DNA of 64,000 bases from an uncultured Bacteroides sp. (GTDB taxonomy: Bacteria; Bacteroidota; Bacteroidia; Bacteroidales; Bacteroidaceae), in NCBI RefSeq assembly GCF_963677715.1, contig NZ_OY782495.1:62001-126000 (forward strand). Direction: 5' to 3'. The stretch's first letter is position 1. Each line of letters opens with the position of its first letter. Shown in pieces: positions 25,984 to 35,277 of the stretch. Made by a program: the position numbers and the translations under genes. The notes under the pieces were generated by a model that made no database searches, was not told where the DNA came from, and saw nothing but the letters and a program-made list of their open reading frames with translations.

Positions 25984-28347
25984 TTATAATTTAATAGTAT
26001 CGATAAATTCTCCAATAATTCGAAAATCATCTCCGTCGGCATCATTGATAATGATCGGATTGTATTGCTCATTTTTAGGTTTTAAAATAATCTGTTCATG
26101 CTGCCATTCCCCATATTCATTATAGTTTTTTTTACTTGTATAGACCTTTATGGAATAACTTCCGGCATTGTCCGCATCATAAGAGTTTGTATGTTGGGCA
26201 AGTACAATTTTGTTTTGTCGACTCCCGGCAGGATTGGCTCTGAATATACAATAATCACCATCTTGAATGGTCGGTTCCATCGAGTGCCCTATAGCTTGTA
26301 CTATATACATGTTACGATTTAATCGGCCCAAGCCGTCAGCTTTTATCCAACCTAGTTCTTCTACCATTTCTCCTTCGCCAAAATATCCGCAAGCTGCTCG
26401 GATAGAGTATAAAGGTAAGAAATCTATGTACTTGACATCGTTATTGACCTCCGCTTCAATACGAATTTCTTCTTTTGGCTTTTCTGCTAATGGTTGCAAT
26501 TGGTTTTGGAGGTGTTCGGCCAACGCCGGATCACAGCAATATATATAACACCCTTTCATTCCCCGCGTCATTAGCGTTCGATAGGTATTTTTTATGATCT
26601 CATCTGCTTCTTGCAAAGCTTGCTCTTTTTGGCGCTTAAGAAGAGATTTAAATCCTTTAACTGATTGATCATTTTTAGAGCGTTGACTAACATCGGTGAC
26701 CACTTTCTCTTGCTCGAAGCGCATATCATTGCCAATGATTACTCCTACATAGTCCAATTCTAACCCTTGGCATGTATGTATACAACCTATCTCTTTTACA
26801 GAAGTAGGAGAAATAATCCATGTAGTACCATCGTCTTTCAAATTCCATTTTCTTTTGAAGTCGAATTGGGGAATCGTTATGTCATATGCTTGTTGATCGT
26901 GTTTGCTGTTCCAATCCCAACAATATCCTGCAACAACTCTTGAACGATTGTTTTTTTTATTTTTTAATTCTATCGTTTTGCATAGCTCATTAGGATCTGT
27001 GAATATTCTAAAATCATAATCTTCTTGTGAAAGATATATGTTAGCGGTATCTTTGATTTGGAGAGCATTGTCCAACCAGCTTAAATATCCATCCGAACCA
27101 TTGCAACGGAACTGTGAACTAAGTTTGGCTGTTTGTATATTAGCACCATATTCCTCCGCATATTTTTCAATCGCCCGTTTTGAGCCAATATCTTTAATAT
27201 GAATTCGCTGCCTGTCGTCAACAAAGAAAATAGAAAATCTGGCGGAATTAATGATTTCAATAATTTGGTTTTCACCTAGATTGCCGTAAAGACCGCTTTT
27301 TAGATTCAAACGGTGGGCTTCATCTACAATCAATGTGTCAAATGTGTTTTGGGGTGTGTCTGCGAATTTTCCACTCCCGACAAACAGATTATTAATAAAA
27401 CTTCTTTTGAAATTACCCGTAAGTTTGGCTGTGTATACATCTCTTGGCGCTGCATTCTTAGAAACGTATTGGGATACCAATCCTTCTTTAGTCAATTGAA
27501 CTAATAAGTTTATAGCGACAACACTTTTTCCGGTTCCGGGTCCACCTTCAACTATTAAGACTTGTTTTTTGCCATTAACTGCAGAGTATGCCATCTTCAA
27601 CGCTGTTTCATATACAATCTTTTGATCGTCAAGCAGTACAAATTCTTCATTGCCTTGTAACATTGAAGAAAGAGCATCTGCTAATTGCTTGGATGGTTTT
27701 AGTTTGCCTTTGTCAATGAACCAAACGATATCTTCTTTCGCACCGTATTTGATCTGTTGTTTGATTAAGTCTTGCAGCTTTTGTGCATCGGATTTAAAAA
27801 ACAGAGGCGCTTTATTAATATATTCTTGATAACAGACATTTGTTATGATATCATCTTCTTGATAATTATGCAGAAAGGCACAGGGTATTAAGCTAATGTT
27901 TTGTTCTCTGACAGTTTCGTTATAATTCTCTAGCATATAAGCATATGACCATGCTTGATATGAGGGATGGGTTGTTTCTTGTTCACCATGTTGAAAACGA
28001 GTCTTGATAATCCCCGATTTATTAGAGAGTTTGGTTTGTTCCCATTGTTTGAGCTCGATGATAATAATATTACTCTTTCGGTCCGTATTCAGTCCGGAAA
28101 TAATAAAATCAACTCGTTTTGATGTTAATGGTATTTGGTATTCAATGGCAATACCTGAGTCGTCTGGTATTTCGTTGGTGTTAATCACTTTGTACATATG
28201 CATCATAGAATTTTTCCATGATAGTACTTCATTAGGAGAAGTATGTCTTCCTAAGTGGCTAAAAAAAGCACCATCTATTTCATCCGCAATTTTTCCATTA
28301 AATACATCTTCTATAAATCCTTTTTTTGAAGCGTGGTAGATAATCAT
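25984..28347 (-). CDS. PD-(D/E)XK nuclease-like + DUF2075 helicase + S24 LexA-like peptidase fusion
   Basis: 787 residues in three parts. Residues about 60-130: nuclease-like fold with Asp80 (KRVDFIISG) and Glu98-x-Lys100 (IIIELKQW). Residues about 240-610: Schlafen-group-3/DUF2075 helicase with Walker A GGPGTGKS (about 268-275), Walker B IVDEAHRL, LSSQFRCNG and THTCQGLE-like late motif (IHTCQGLELD). Residues about 640-787: S24 peptidase with catalytic Ser689 (GHSMEPTI) and Lys734 (SIKVY), as in LexA/UmuD. The gene overlaps the MazG-like gene by ATGA. The combination suggests a nucleic-acid-damage or phage-responsive system, with the protease perhaps releasing or switching the helicase-nuclease. 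That role is inference; the domains are clear. Confidence 0.85.
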   Translation of the reverse strand: MIIYHASKKGFIEDVFNGKIADEIDGAFFSHLGRHTSPNEVLSWKNSMMHMYKVINTNEIPDDSGIAIEYQIPLTSKRVDFIISGLNTDRKSNIIIIELKQWEQTKLSNKSGIIKTRFQHGEQETTHPSYQAWSYAYMLENYNETVREQNISLIPCAFLHNYQEDDIITNVCYQEYINKAPLFFKSDAQKLQDLIKQQIKYGAKEDIVWFIDKGKLKPSKQLADALSSMLQGNEEFVLLDDQKIVYETALKMAYSAVNGKKQVLIVEGGPGTGKSVVAINLLVQLTKEGLVSQYVSKNAAPRDVYTAKLTGNFKRSFINNLFVGSGKFADTPQNTFDTLIVDEAHRLNLKSGLYGNLGENQIIEIINSARFSIFFVDDRQRIHIKDIGSKRAIEKYAEEYGANIQTAKLSSQFRCNGSDGYLSWLDNALQIKDTANIYLSQEDYDFRIFTDPNELCKTIELKNKKNNRSRVVAGYCWDWNSKHDQQAYDITIPQFDFKRKWNLKDDGTTWIISPTSVKEIGCIHTCQGLELDYVGVIIGNDMRFEQEKVVTDVSQRSKNDQSVKGFKSLLKRQKEQALQEADEIIKNTYRTLMTRGMKGCYIYCCDPALAEHLQNQLQPLAEKPKEEIRIEAEVNNDVKYIDFLPLYSIRAACGYFGEGEMVEELGWIKADGLGRLNRNMYIVQAIGHSMEPTIQDGDYCIFRANPAGSRQNKIVLAQHTNSYDADNAGSYSIKVYTSKKNYNEYGEWQHEQIILKPKNEQYNPIIINDADGDDFRIIGEFIDTIKL

Positions 28348-28685
28348 AGTTCGTTGTATTTCTTTGCAACACCTTTTGCTTTTTCTATTGGATACTTCTC
28401 TATATTCTTTTTTAGTTTGTCTAGAATAATATTTTTAATATCCAGATTATATTTATGGGCTATAAGAAATCCATAATTCATAATATCGGCTAATTCTTCT
28501 TTTACCTTTTCAATATCTACTTCTTCTGGCTTTTTCCAAAGAAATGCTTCATTTAACTCTGATGCTTCTATAGAGAGAGCTAGGGCTAAGTCTTTCCCAT
28601 TATGAAATTGATCCCACTCTCTTTCTTGGGTAAAAGAAACTATTTGGTCCATAATTTCCTCTATATCGGTTTTCTGGTTTTGCAT
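28344..28685 (-). CDS. MazG-like nucleotide pyrophosphohydrolase
   Basis: 113 residues, all helical, with the EASELNEAFLWK and EELADIMNYG segments that supply the acidic metal ligands (ExxE...ExxD) of MazG/dCTPase-like enzymes. Such enzymes split NTPs or dNTPs into monophosphate and pyrophosphate. Its stop overlaps the start of the helicase fusion gene (ATGA), so the two proteins are made together. It could clean modified nucleotides or deplete dNTPs when the partner is active; this is inference. Confidence 0.82.
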   Translation of the reverse strand: MQNQKTDIEEIMDQIVSFTQEREWDQFHNGKDLALALSIEASELNEAFLWKKPEEVDIEKVKEELADIMNYGFLIAHKYNLDIKNIILDKLKKNIEKYPIEKAKGVAKKYNEL

Positions 28686-28952
28686 GTTACTTTATTGTTA
28701 TATACTTTTAAAACCTATCAATCAAATTTCAGGAAGTGTTTTTTATGGATTATGTTTACATGAAAATCGTTTCATCGTTCTTTGTTTTTTCAACTACTCC
28801 CTTTATTCGATTTATAAGTTAATATTTTTGCACTAAACTTCTCTATCCACAAAACTATAAAATAAATTGTTATATAAAGAGAGAAAGAAGGGTTTTATTT
28901 CCTTTTTTCAAATGTTCTATCTTCTTTTTGTGTTAATTTATTATATTCCAAA

Positions 28953-29247
28953 TCATAGGCTTAATGTAGCATTCTTTACGATAGAAGCGTTATAGAGGCT
29001 CTTTCCGAAATGACCGAGTAGTTGCTTCTTCAGGTTGCAGGCATCTTTGTAGGGTAGATTGTCTAGCAGACGGGAGACGCCCCAAGCTACGCCTATTTTT
29101 TTGAATAGCTGGAAGTAGGGACAGGTTTTGGCATCGGCGGAGAAACGGGTTGGGTTCACGATGGTGATGTAAGGAACATCGGGTGTGGCATGGAGAGCTG
29201 TTAAGTGTGCCGCATGCAACTGTTTGCCTTGGAGGATTGGCTGTTGG
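28953..29247 (-). pseudogene. Decayed DUF6078-family gene fragment
   Basis: Minus-strand pieces in two frames resemble DUF6078 proteins of Bacteroides: first NSQSSKANSCMRH, then after a frame change LTALHATPDVPYITIVNP, CPYFQLFKKIGVAWGVSRLLD and LPYKDACNLKKQLLGHFGKS, ending early at 28953. The N-terminus is replaced by the HTH fragment upstream and the C-terminus is missing. DUF6078 has no known function. Family name from memory, not checked. Confidence 0.5.
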
Positions 29248-29352
29248 AGCAATGCTTAGATTACGTCTGAGGCGAGCCAGTTTAATTTGTTCGCCTACAA
29301 TTTTCTGTGCTAATTTCCAGGGAAGTTCAGTTCCCATTGTATTCTTTGCCAT
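29248..29352 (-). pseudogene. 5' fragment of a HipB/XRE-type regulator gene
   Basis: From ATG 29352 about 35 codons read like the N-terminus of Bacteroides HipB-like antitoxins (IVGEQIKLARLRRNLSIA), then identity stops exactly where DUF6078-like coding begins in another frame. The recognition helix is lost, so it cannot bind DNA. A large inverted repeat upstream may be its former operator. No hipA-like toxin gene is seen. Confidence 0.6.
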
Positions 29353-29355
29353 ATG

Positions 29356-29415
29356 CTTAACCTATCATATAATATGTGAATATGCTGCTCTTTATTTATT
29401 ATATGATAGGTTGAG
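29356..29415. promoter_or_regulatory. 18-bp inverted repeat upstream of the broken HipB gene
   Basis: CTTAACCTATCATATAAT at 29356-29373 and ATTATATGATAGGTTGAG at 29398-29415 are inverted copies with one mismatch, 24 bp apart, starting 3 bp upstream of the fragment's ATG. Position and symmetry fit a former autoregulatory operator. Confidence 0.5.
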
Positions 29416-29569
29416 TAGAATATTTCTGTTTTTTATTTACTCAGGATCATAGATTTATCAGGATAGTGAGTGAATATTTTTGAAAGTGCAGTACCAGTTT
29501 TCTCTTCCTTGATATTGTTTGTTTGATGCAAAAGACTTATTTTTGTTAGTAAATCAAATAATAACGAAT

Positions 29570-30796
29570 ATGCCTGGTTGGAAGTCTGATTGGTTTTCTA
29601 CCTCAATGAAATTTGGGGATACCTTAAAACTGAATACGAAGGAAGGCTTAAAGGATATGGCGAAACTACTGGGGGTTTCCATTCCTTCAAAGTTGAGAAA
29701 ACATGAGTATGCAATGTCTCTTGCAGAGGCCATCTTGTTTTGTCCGGAAGAATGGTTGACGCAGTTGACTCAGTATGAGTTGACTTTGCTCCGAAGGCTG
29801 GTCGATGCGGGCCCCGATGGCTATGTGGAAGAACCCTGTATATTTATAGGAAATACGTTGATGCCTTTTTTGCTTGTAATGGTCGATGATTATTCGGCAG
29901 AAGAGGGTCGGGTACGCTATATGATCTATGATGAATTGCGTGAGGCCATAGCACCGCATATTGATAATGTCTTGTCTTCCAAAGAACAAGCTGTTCGTTT
30001 CACAGTAGAGCAGTATGCTTATGGTATTGTGAATCTTTATGGCTTTCTCCCTTATTTAAAAATACTTGAACTGCTGAATGAGTATTTGCAGGATTCGGTG
30101 ACCAAAGTAGAAATCAGCAGGAGTATGGCGAAGTCTGTACTAATAAAGAGGCTGACATATAATATGGTAGATGTCTATAATTCAACTATTTATGTAGTAT
30201 CTCCTTTCTTGTCGGATCCAGAGGAGTTGGAAGAAAAATTGCGCGAGAGACCTGAAATAAAGGATATGAAATACTTTTCTAAAAAGGAAGTGTCTGAAGC
30301 CGGAAGGATGCCTTCGCCTCACATTCCTTGCGCATGCTCGGATGAATTGCAAGAGTATATGATGGCTCGCTTGGGATATACGGAAGCCGCCGCAGAAGAT
30401 AAATTTTTATATTTGTGGCTCAATATGCAGGCGGATGCGAACAGTATGTCTGTCATTTCTTCCATTATTGGCGGCAAACTTTCTTCTCTGGAGGAGCTGC
30501 AAGAAGCCATAGAGATCTTTATGGAGTATTGCAACCAATGCCCTCGTTGGTTTTTTAGAGGGTATTCTTCTACTGAAGTTCATGAATTGTTTGATAAAAG
30601 TAAACTGATGAAAACTCCTCCTCGTTTGATGGCAGGCCCTAATATGAAAGCTGCCGGTATGGACATTACTCCTAAGATGCAGGCGGATTTTGATAATCTA
30701 TTTTACAATGCTTTTTCCGGACAAAATGTGGGGCGAAATGATCCTTGTCCTTGCGGAAGCGGGAAGAAGTATAAAAAGTGTTGTGGGAGGAATTAG
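29570..30796 (+). CDS. SEC-C zinc-motif protein, otherwise unknown
   Basis: 408 residues from the ATG at 29570 (MPGWKSDW); a TTG at 29519 is in frame but less likely. The last 22 residues form a complete SEC-C motif, [20 protein letters not shown], the zinc-binding tail first seen in SecA, which often links proteins to ribosomes or SecB-like partners. The rest is a helical region ([20 protein letters not shown]) resembling unannotated proteins of Bacteroidales and Firmicutes. No membrane segments. Function unknown; monocistronic. Confidence 0.75.
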   Translation: MPGWKSDWFSTSMKFGDTLKLNTKEGLKDMAKLLGVSIPSKLRKHEYAMSLAEAILFCPEEWLTQLTQYELTLLRRLVDAGPDGYVEEPCIFIGNTLMPFLLVMVDDYSAEEGRVRYMIYDELREAIAPHIDNVLSSKEQAVRFTVEQYAYGIVNLYGFLPYLKILELLNEYLQDSVTKVEISRSMAKSVLIKRLTYNMVDVYNSTIYVVSPFLSDPEELEEKLRERPEIKDMKYFSKKEVSEAGRMPSPHIPCACSDELQEYMMARLGYTEAAAEDKFLYLWLNMQADANSMSVISSIIGGKLSSLEELQEAIEIFMEYCNQCPRWFFRGYSSTEVHELFDKSKLMKTPPRLMAGPNMKAAGMDITPKMQADFDNLFYNAFSGQNVGRNDPCPCGSGKKYKKCCGRN

Positions 30797-30804
30797 TTTC
30801 AGAT

Positions 30805-30905
30805 TAGTTATTCCGATTGTGCTCGATGACATTGGAAAGAAGTCTGACCGTGTTCTTTAAATCTGCTAATTGCTTGGCTTTAACTTGTTGATTGATAGCA
30901 TACAT
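30805..30905 (-). CDS. Possible 33-residue small protein downstream of mnmE
   Basis: Minus strand ATG at 30905 opens 33 codons (starts MYAINQQVKAKQLADLKNTV, ends HNRNN) with stop at 30805-30807. It is 16 bp past the mnmE stop in the same direction and would form one amphipathic helix. Coding is plausible from lysine/glutamine-rich helical composition, but length is too short to be sure. Confidence 0.3.
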
Positions 30906-30921
30906 ATCTTTTAATTATCTT

Positions 30922-32319
30922 TTACTTGCCGATGCAAAAGTGTTGAAATATATTTTTCAGCACCATGTCATTGGTCACTTCTCCGGCAATGTCGTTGAGG
31001 TGGAAAATGCACTCACGGATGTCCTGAGAAAGGAAATCTCCTGTAATACCGCTGTCTATGCCTTGCTGTACGCGATGGATGGCTTCGAGGGCACGGGTTA
31101 GTGCTTCGTAGTGGCGCACATTGGTGACGATTACATCATTCTGGGTGACTGTGGGGAGTTGTGCGGCTTTTATCAGCAATTGTTCCAATTCATTGGTATG
31201 GGTGCGTTGCTTAGCCGAAATGAAGATGTGATAGATGTCTTTAGCGGTTAGGGCAGAGAGATGGGCAGTCAGTGCTTGCTGCTGTGCGCTGTCTATCAGG
31301 TCGGCTTTGTTGAGCACGAGGATGAGGCGTTTGCCTTCGCAACGAGGGAGTATCTTGTCGGACAGCTCTTTTATCTGTTCGGTTGCATCAGCAGAGTCGA
31401 TCATCCAAAGAACGATTTCGGCTTGGTCGAGTTTCTGGAAGGTACGCTCTATGCCGAGTGATTCGATGGTGTCGGTGGTATCGCGAATGCCGGCAGTGTC
31501 GATGAAACGGAAGGTGATGCCGCCGATGTTGGTGGTGTCTTCAATGACATCGCGGGTGGTGCCGTGAATGTCGCTCACAATGGCTTTGTCTTCATTGAGC
31601 AAGACATTGAGCAAGGTGGATTTTCCGGCATTGGTTTCACCGATGATGGCTACGGGCACGCCGTTCTTGATGGCATTGCCTACGCTAAAGGAGTGAACCA
31701 GGCGGGCAATGACTTTTTCTATGTTATCGGCCAGTTGGCGCAATTGGTCACGGTTGGCAAATTCCACATCTTCTTCGCTGAAGTCGAGTTCCAACTCTAT
31801 CATGGAGGTGAAGTTGAGTAGCCGAGTGCGCAGTTCTGCCAGTTCTTTGCTGAAACCGCCCCGCATCTGACTCATGGCGAGGCGATGAGTGGCAGCGGAA
31901 GAGGAAGCAATGAGGTCGGCTACGGCTTCGGCCTGACTGAGGTCCATCTTGCCGTTGAGAAAGGCCCGTTGGGTATACTCTCCCGGTTGGGCCATGCGGC
32001 AGCCTTGCCTTATGAGGAGTTGCATCACTTGTTGAAGGATGTAGATAGAGCCGTGGCAGGCTATTTCTGTGGAGTTTTCGCCCGTATAGGAGTGGGGCGA
32101 GCGGAAGAGGCTGACCAGTACTTCATCTACCACTTCGTCTTCATTGACGATTTGTCCGAAGGTGAGGGTATAGGGCTTTTGTTGCGAAAGTGTCTTTCCG
32201 CTGATTGCGGGAACAAAGATGCTTTCGGTGATTCTTATGGCGTCGGGTCCTGATACCCGGATGGTACCGATGGCGCCTCCCTGGGCAGTGGCTATGGCAC
32301 AGATGGTGTCCAAATTCAT
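30922..32319 (-). CDS. mnmE: tRNA modification GTPase MnmE
   Basis: 465 residues, usual length. The N-terminal folate-binding domain begins DTICAIATAQGGAIGTIRVSG; the G domain has GETNAGKSTLLN (P-loop), DIHGTTRD (switch I), DTAGIRDT (G3) and NKADL (G4); the C-terminus ends FCIGK, with the cysteine needed for activity. With MnmG it installs the carboxymethylaminomethyl group on U34 of certain tRNAs. The gene follows an exonuclease gene by 2 bp in a leftward run of three. Confidence 0.97.
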   Translation of the reverse strand: MNLDTICAIATAQGGAIGTIRVSGPDAIRITESIFVPAISGKTLSQQKPYTLTFGQIVNEDEVVDEVLVSLFRSPHSYTGENSTEIACHGSIYILQQVMQLLIRQGCRMAQPGEYTQRAFLNGKMDLSQAEAVADLIASSSAATHRLAMSQMRGGFSKELAELRTRLLNFTSMIELELDFSEEDVEFANRDQLRQLADNIEKVIARLVHSFSVGNAIKNGVPVAIIGETNAGKSTLLNVLLNEDKAIVSDIHGTTRDVIEDTTNIGGITFRFIDTAGIRDTTDTIESLGIERTFQKLDQAEIVLWMIDSADATEQIKELSDKILPRCEGKRLILVLNKADLIDSAQQQALTAHLSALTAKDIYHIFISAKQRTHTNELEQLLIKAAQLPTVTQNDVIVTNVRHYEALTRALEAIHRVQQGIDSGITGDFLSQDIRECIFHLNDIAGEVTNDMVLKNIFQHFCIGK

Positions 32320-32321
32320 TT

Positions 32322-32825
32322 TTATAGGTTGGTTAAATAGTTAAGATAAAGTTTGGCACAGCCGCGGGCGTCTGATAAAGCTTCGTGGTGGGTCAGGGTA
32401 ATGCCTTGCCTGTCACAACAAGCATTGAGGGTAGCCGGTTTATAACCCAATGAACGGTAGATGCGGCAGGTACATTCCCAACGGTCGGGTAGGAGCAGGT
32501 CTTCATAATCAAGCCCATACATGTGCATGGTTCGTTTGAGTACGTTGCGGTCGAATGATTCGTTGTGTGCCACAACCGTTTTCCCGAGCAAGCGTTCTCT
32601 TACTTCCGGATAGATGGCATGAAAGCCGGGAAGTGAGGCGGTTATTTCGGGGGTGATGCCGTGTACTTTAATGTTCTGCCACCAATATTCATTCTCAGGC
32701 GGCTGGATGAGACGGTAGTATTCATCGGTAATGAGCCCGTTCTCAACCGTCACAATACCGACGGCACAGGCGCTTTCCATGTGACCGGTGGCTGTTTCGA
32801 AGTCTATGGCGGCAAATGAGTGCAT
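32322..32825 (-). CDS. DnaQ-like 3'-5' exonuclease (DEDDh)
   Basis: 167 residues with the three exonuclease motifs: AAIDFETA (Asp, Glu), VVAHNESFDRNVL, and THHEALSDARGCAKL (His, Asp). Stand-alone domain similar to the epsilon-subunit fold but much shorter than PolC and without other domains; it may act in DNA or RNA trimming. Stop and start codons abut the neighbouring genes (2 bp to mnmE, 0 bp from the nucleoside phosphorylase stop), showing one operon. Confidence 0.9.
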   Translation of the reverse strand: MHSFAAIDFETATGHMESACAVGIVTVENGLITDEYYRLIQPPENEYWWQNIKVHGITPEITASLPGFHAIYPEVRERLLGKTVVAHNESFDRNVLKRTMHMYGLDYEDLLLPDRWECTCRIYRSLGYKPATLNACCDRQGITLTHHEALSDARGCAKLYLNYLTNL

Positions 32826-33704
32826 CTAGATTCTGTCGAGCACTGCCTTTACCAGTGTGTCAATGGTATTCTTGTATCCCGTATTGGCTTCTTTGATGAG
32901 GCGGTTGGCTATCACCATGCAAACGGTCATTGCTTTGTGTCCCATTAATTTGCTCAAGCCGGCAAGGGCCGAACTTTCCATTTCGAAATTGGTAATCTTA
33001 TAGCCGTTGTATTCAAAGGTTTCTATCTTGTCGTTTTGCTTGGGGTCGGCAAGGGGCACTCGCAGTTCGCGACCTTGTGGACCGAAGAAGCCTCCGGCGG
33101 CAATGGTTACTCCGCGTACCATTTCTTTTTGGGCGATGCGGTCGATAAGTTCTGCATTGGCATTTATCACATAAGGTGCCGGAGCACACAGATTGCCTGT
33201 CCACCCCATGTGGTTCAGGAAAGCTCTTTCAAAAGCTAAGTCACAAACGGAATTTCTGCCGGCATAAAAATTGAGCAAGCCGTCGAAACCTATGGATTTT
33301 TCGGAACAGACAAATGTTCCTACAGGAGTATTAGGTTGTAAACCTCCACAGGTACCGATACGTACCAGTTCTAACTGACGAAAGTTTTCTTTCTCTTCGC
33401 GGGTATTGAAATCAATATTGGCCAGAGCATCCAACTCGTTCATCACGATGTCGATGTTATCGCAACCAATGCCGGTAGAGACTACTGTAATGCGCTTGCC
33501 TTGGTAAGTCCCCGTGACGGTTTTAAACTCACGGCTTTCTATCTCACACTCTTTCTCTTCGAAATGTGCCGCTACAAGAGCTACGCGCCCGGGATCGCCT
33601 ACAAGTATTACTTTATCGGCCAGCTGTTCGGGCTTTACGTGTAAATGAAAAATGGAACCGTCTTCGTTAATAAGAAGTTCGGATGAAGCAAAATATTTTT
33701 TCAT
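32826..33704 (-). CDS. Nucleoside phosphorylase, uridine-phosphorylase-like
   Basis: 292 residues of the PNP/UDP family. Phosphate-binding VILVGDPGRVALVA, then VVSTGIGCDNIDIVMNEL, ELVRIGTCGGLQPN and TNFEMESSALAGLSKLMGH carry the usual ribose- and phosphate-contact residues. It would split a nucleoside to base and ribose-1-phosphate for salvage. Longer than E. coli Udp (253) because of a short N-terminal extension (SSELLINEDGS). Base specificity cannot be told from sequence. Confidence 0.88.
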   Translation of the reverse strand: MKKYFASSELLINEDGSIFHLHVKPEQLADKVILVGDPGRVALVAAHFEEKECEIESREFKTVTGTYQGKRITVVSTGIGCDNIDIVMNELDALANIDFNTREEKENFRQLELVRIGTCGGLQPNTPVGTFVCSEKSIGFDGLLNFYAGRNSVCDLAFERAFLNHMGWTGNLCAPAPYVINANAELIDRIAQKEMVRGVTIAAGGFFGPQGRELRVPLADPKQNDKIETFEYNGYKITNFEMESSALAGLSKLMGHKAMTVCMVIANRLIKEANTGYKNTIDTLVKAVLDRI

Positions 33705-33732
33705 GCGGTTATTCTTTTTTTTATGGAATAAG

Positions 33733-33758
33733 AAAGGCGGAGTCTAACCCCCGCCTTT
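33733..33758 (-). terminator. Hairpin terminator after floA
   Basis: AAAGGCGG (33733-33740) and CCGCCTTT (33751-33758) form an 8-bp stem with a 10-nt loop; on the minus strand it is followed by CTTATT. It separates floA from the nucleoside phosphorylase operon. Confidence 0.7.
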
Positions 33759-33779
33759 ACTCTATTGTACTGTAATTGA

Positions 33780-34778
33780 TTATTCAGTTAGAGATTTATC
33801 GGGAGCTGTGCTACTCGGTTTAGCTATGTTATCACGCATAGAAGTGTCGGCTACGATATTCTTCATCTTGTAATAATCCATGATGCCCATGTTGCCACTG
33901 CGGAATGCATCGGCCATCGCTTTTGGCACTTCTGCTTCGGCCTGAATCACTGTGGCGCGAGCTTCCTGTGCTTTGGCTTTCATTTCTTGTTCGTAGGCAA
34001 CGGCCATTGCGCGACGCTCTTCGGCTTTGGCCTGAGCGATGTTCTTGTCGGCATTTGCCTGATCCATTTGTAAGGCTGCACCAATGTTCTTACCAATATC
34101 AATATCAGCGATATCAATGGATAGAATTTCGAAGGCTGTTCCGGCATCCAATCCTTTACTAAGAACTAACTTAGAAATTGAATCCGGGTTTTCTAATACC
34201 GTTTTATGGGTGGCAGAAGAACCGATAGAGGATACGATACCCTCGCCTACACGGGCCAGGATAGTGTCTTCGCCTGCACCACCTACTAACTGGCGGATGT
34301 TGGCACGAACAGTAACACGGGCTTTGGCTATGAGCTGGATACCATCTTTGGCAACAGCTGTGACGGGCGGAGTGTCAATAACCTTAGGGTTTACAGACAT
34401 TTGAACGGCCTGAAACACATCACGACCGGCAAGGTCGATAGCGGTAGCCATCTGGAAAGTCAGTTCAATATTCGCTTTAGATGCGGAGACAAGTGCATGC
34501 ACTACTTTTTCTACATGACCTCCGGCCAGATAATGGGCTTCCAATTCGTCTCGGCTAATGTCTCTAAGACCTGCTTTATGAGCTTCGATAAGTCCCGGTA
34601 CGATGATATAAGGAGGAACATTACGAATGCGCATCAAAAATAGTTGTATCAGCGACATGTTTACGCCTGATACCTTGGCCGAAAGCCAGAGGAAGAAGGG
34701 AACATAATGGAAAAAGAGGATCAGGAAGATAACTCCTCCCGTAACCAGTAAGAGAGTTAAATACATCGGCTCAATCAT
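33780..34778 (-). CDS. floA: Flotillin-like protein FloA
   Basis: 332 residues. N-terminal membrane hairpin ([26 protein letters not shown]), then the SPFH-like body ([44 protein letters not shown]) and a coiled part rich in Ala/Glu ([25 protein letters not shown] in part), all as in YqfA/FloA. FloA scaffolds membrane microdomains and influences fluidity. It follows the nfeD-like gene by 28 bp, the usual partner arrangement. Confidence 0.95.
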   Translation of the reverse strand: MIEPMYLTLLLVTGGVIFLILFFHYVPFFLWLSAKVSGVNMSLIQLFLMRIRNVPPYIIVPGLIEAHKAGLRDISRDELEAHYLAGGHVEKVVHALVSASKANIELTFQMATAIDLAGRDVFQAVQMSVNPKVIDTPPVTAVAKDGIQLIAKARVTVRANIRQLVGGAGEDTILARVGEGIVSSIGSSATHKTVLENPDSISKLVLSKGLDAGTAFEILSIDIADIDIGKNIGAALQMDQANADKNIAQAKAEERRAMAVAYEQEMKAKAQEARATVIQAEAEVPKAMADAFRSGNMGIMDYYKMKNIVADTSMRDNIAKPSSTAPDKSLTE

Positions 34779-34806
34779 AATGAATCATTTAATTTAGTGA
34801 GTATTA

Positions 34807-35274
34807 TTATTTCAATTTTTTAACCAGAATGACACTATCGTTTATTCGGTCTACTACAATCTTCGTGTCTTTATCCAGAAACCCGTCGGCGGATTTAACT
34901 TCTATAATTTCTCCGTCAATGTTGGCATAGCCAATCAGTGCCAGGCGGGTAGTGCATATACCTACGTCTCCTACTTTTACATTTTCGGCGGCATGCCGGT
35001 CTATCTTGGACGTAATATTCTTCTTTAAAGCCAGTTTATCCAGCGTATTTGATCGCATGAACCAAATTAGTGAACCTATACAGGCGATGACAGATATAAT
35101 CAGCGTAATGAAACCGGCTGCTTCTCCCATATGGGTAAATGCATAGTAATTAGCATAACCAATCAATGCCAGTGCTGAAATGCCGGCTATGCTGATGCCG
35201 GGGATAACAAACAGTTCTACCAGAAAAAGCGCTACTGCTGCTATAATAAGCACTATGATGATAAGAATATCCAT
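34807..35274 (-). CDS. NfeD-like membrane protein
   Basis: 155 residues. Two or three membrane helices in the first 75 residues (ILIIIVLIIAAVALFLVELFVIPG, ALIGYANYYAFTH, GFITLIISVIACIGSLIWFM) and a C-terminal OB-fold (VGDVGICTTRLALIGYANIDGEIIEVKS) typical of short NfeD proteins. NfeD and flotillins are paired and their products interact in known cases. The serine-protease domain of long NfeD forms is absent. Confidence 0.9.
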   Translation of the reverse strand: MDILIIIVLIIAAVALFLVELFVIPGISIAGISALALIGYANYYAFTHMGEAAGFITLIISVIACIGSLIWFMRSNTLDKLALKKNITSKIDRHAAENVKVGDVGICTTRLALIGYANIDGEIIEVKSADGFLDKDTKIVVDRINDSVILVKKLK

Positions 35275-35277
35275 AAG

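Noticed and set aside
29398-29570. Insertion-sequence end suggested by the inverted repeat
   Set aside because: No transposase or target duplication nearby; placement at a regulator promoter favours an operator.
31235-32253. Several plus-strand frames opposite mnmE
   Set aside because: Antisense shadows of a strongly conserved gene.
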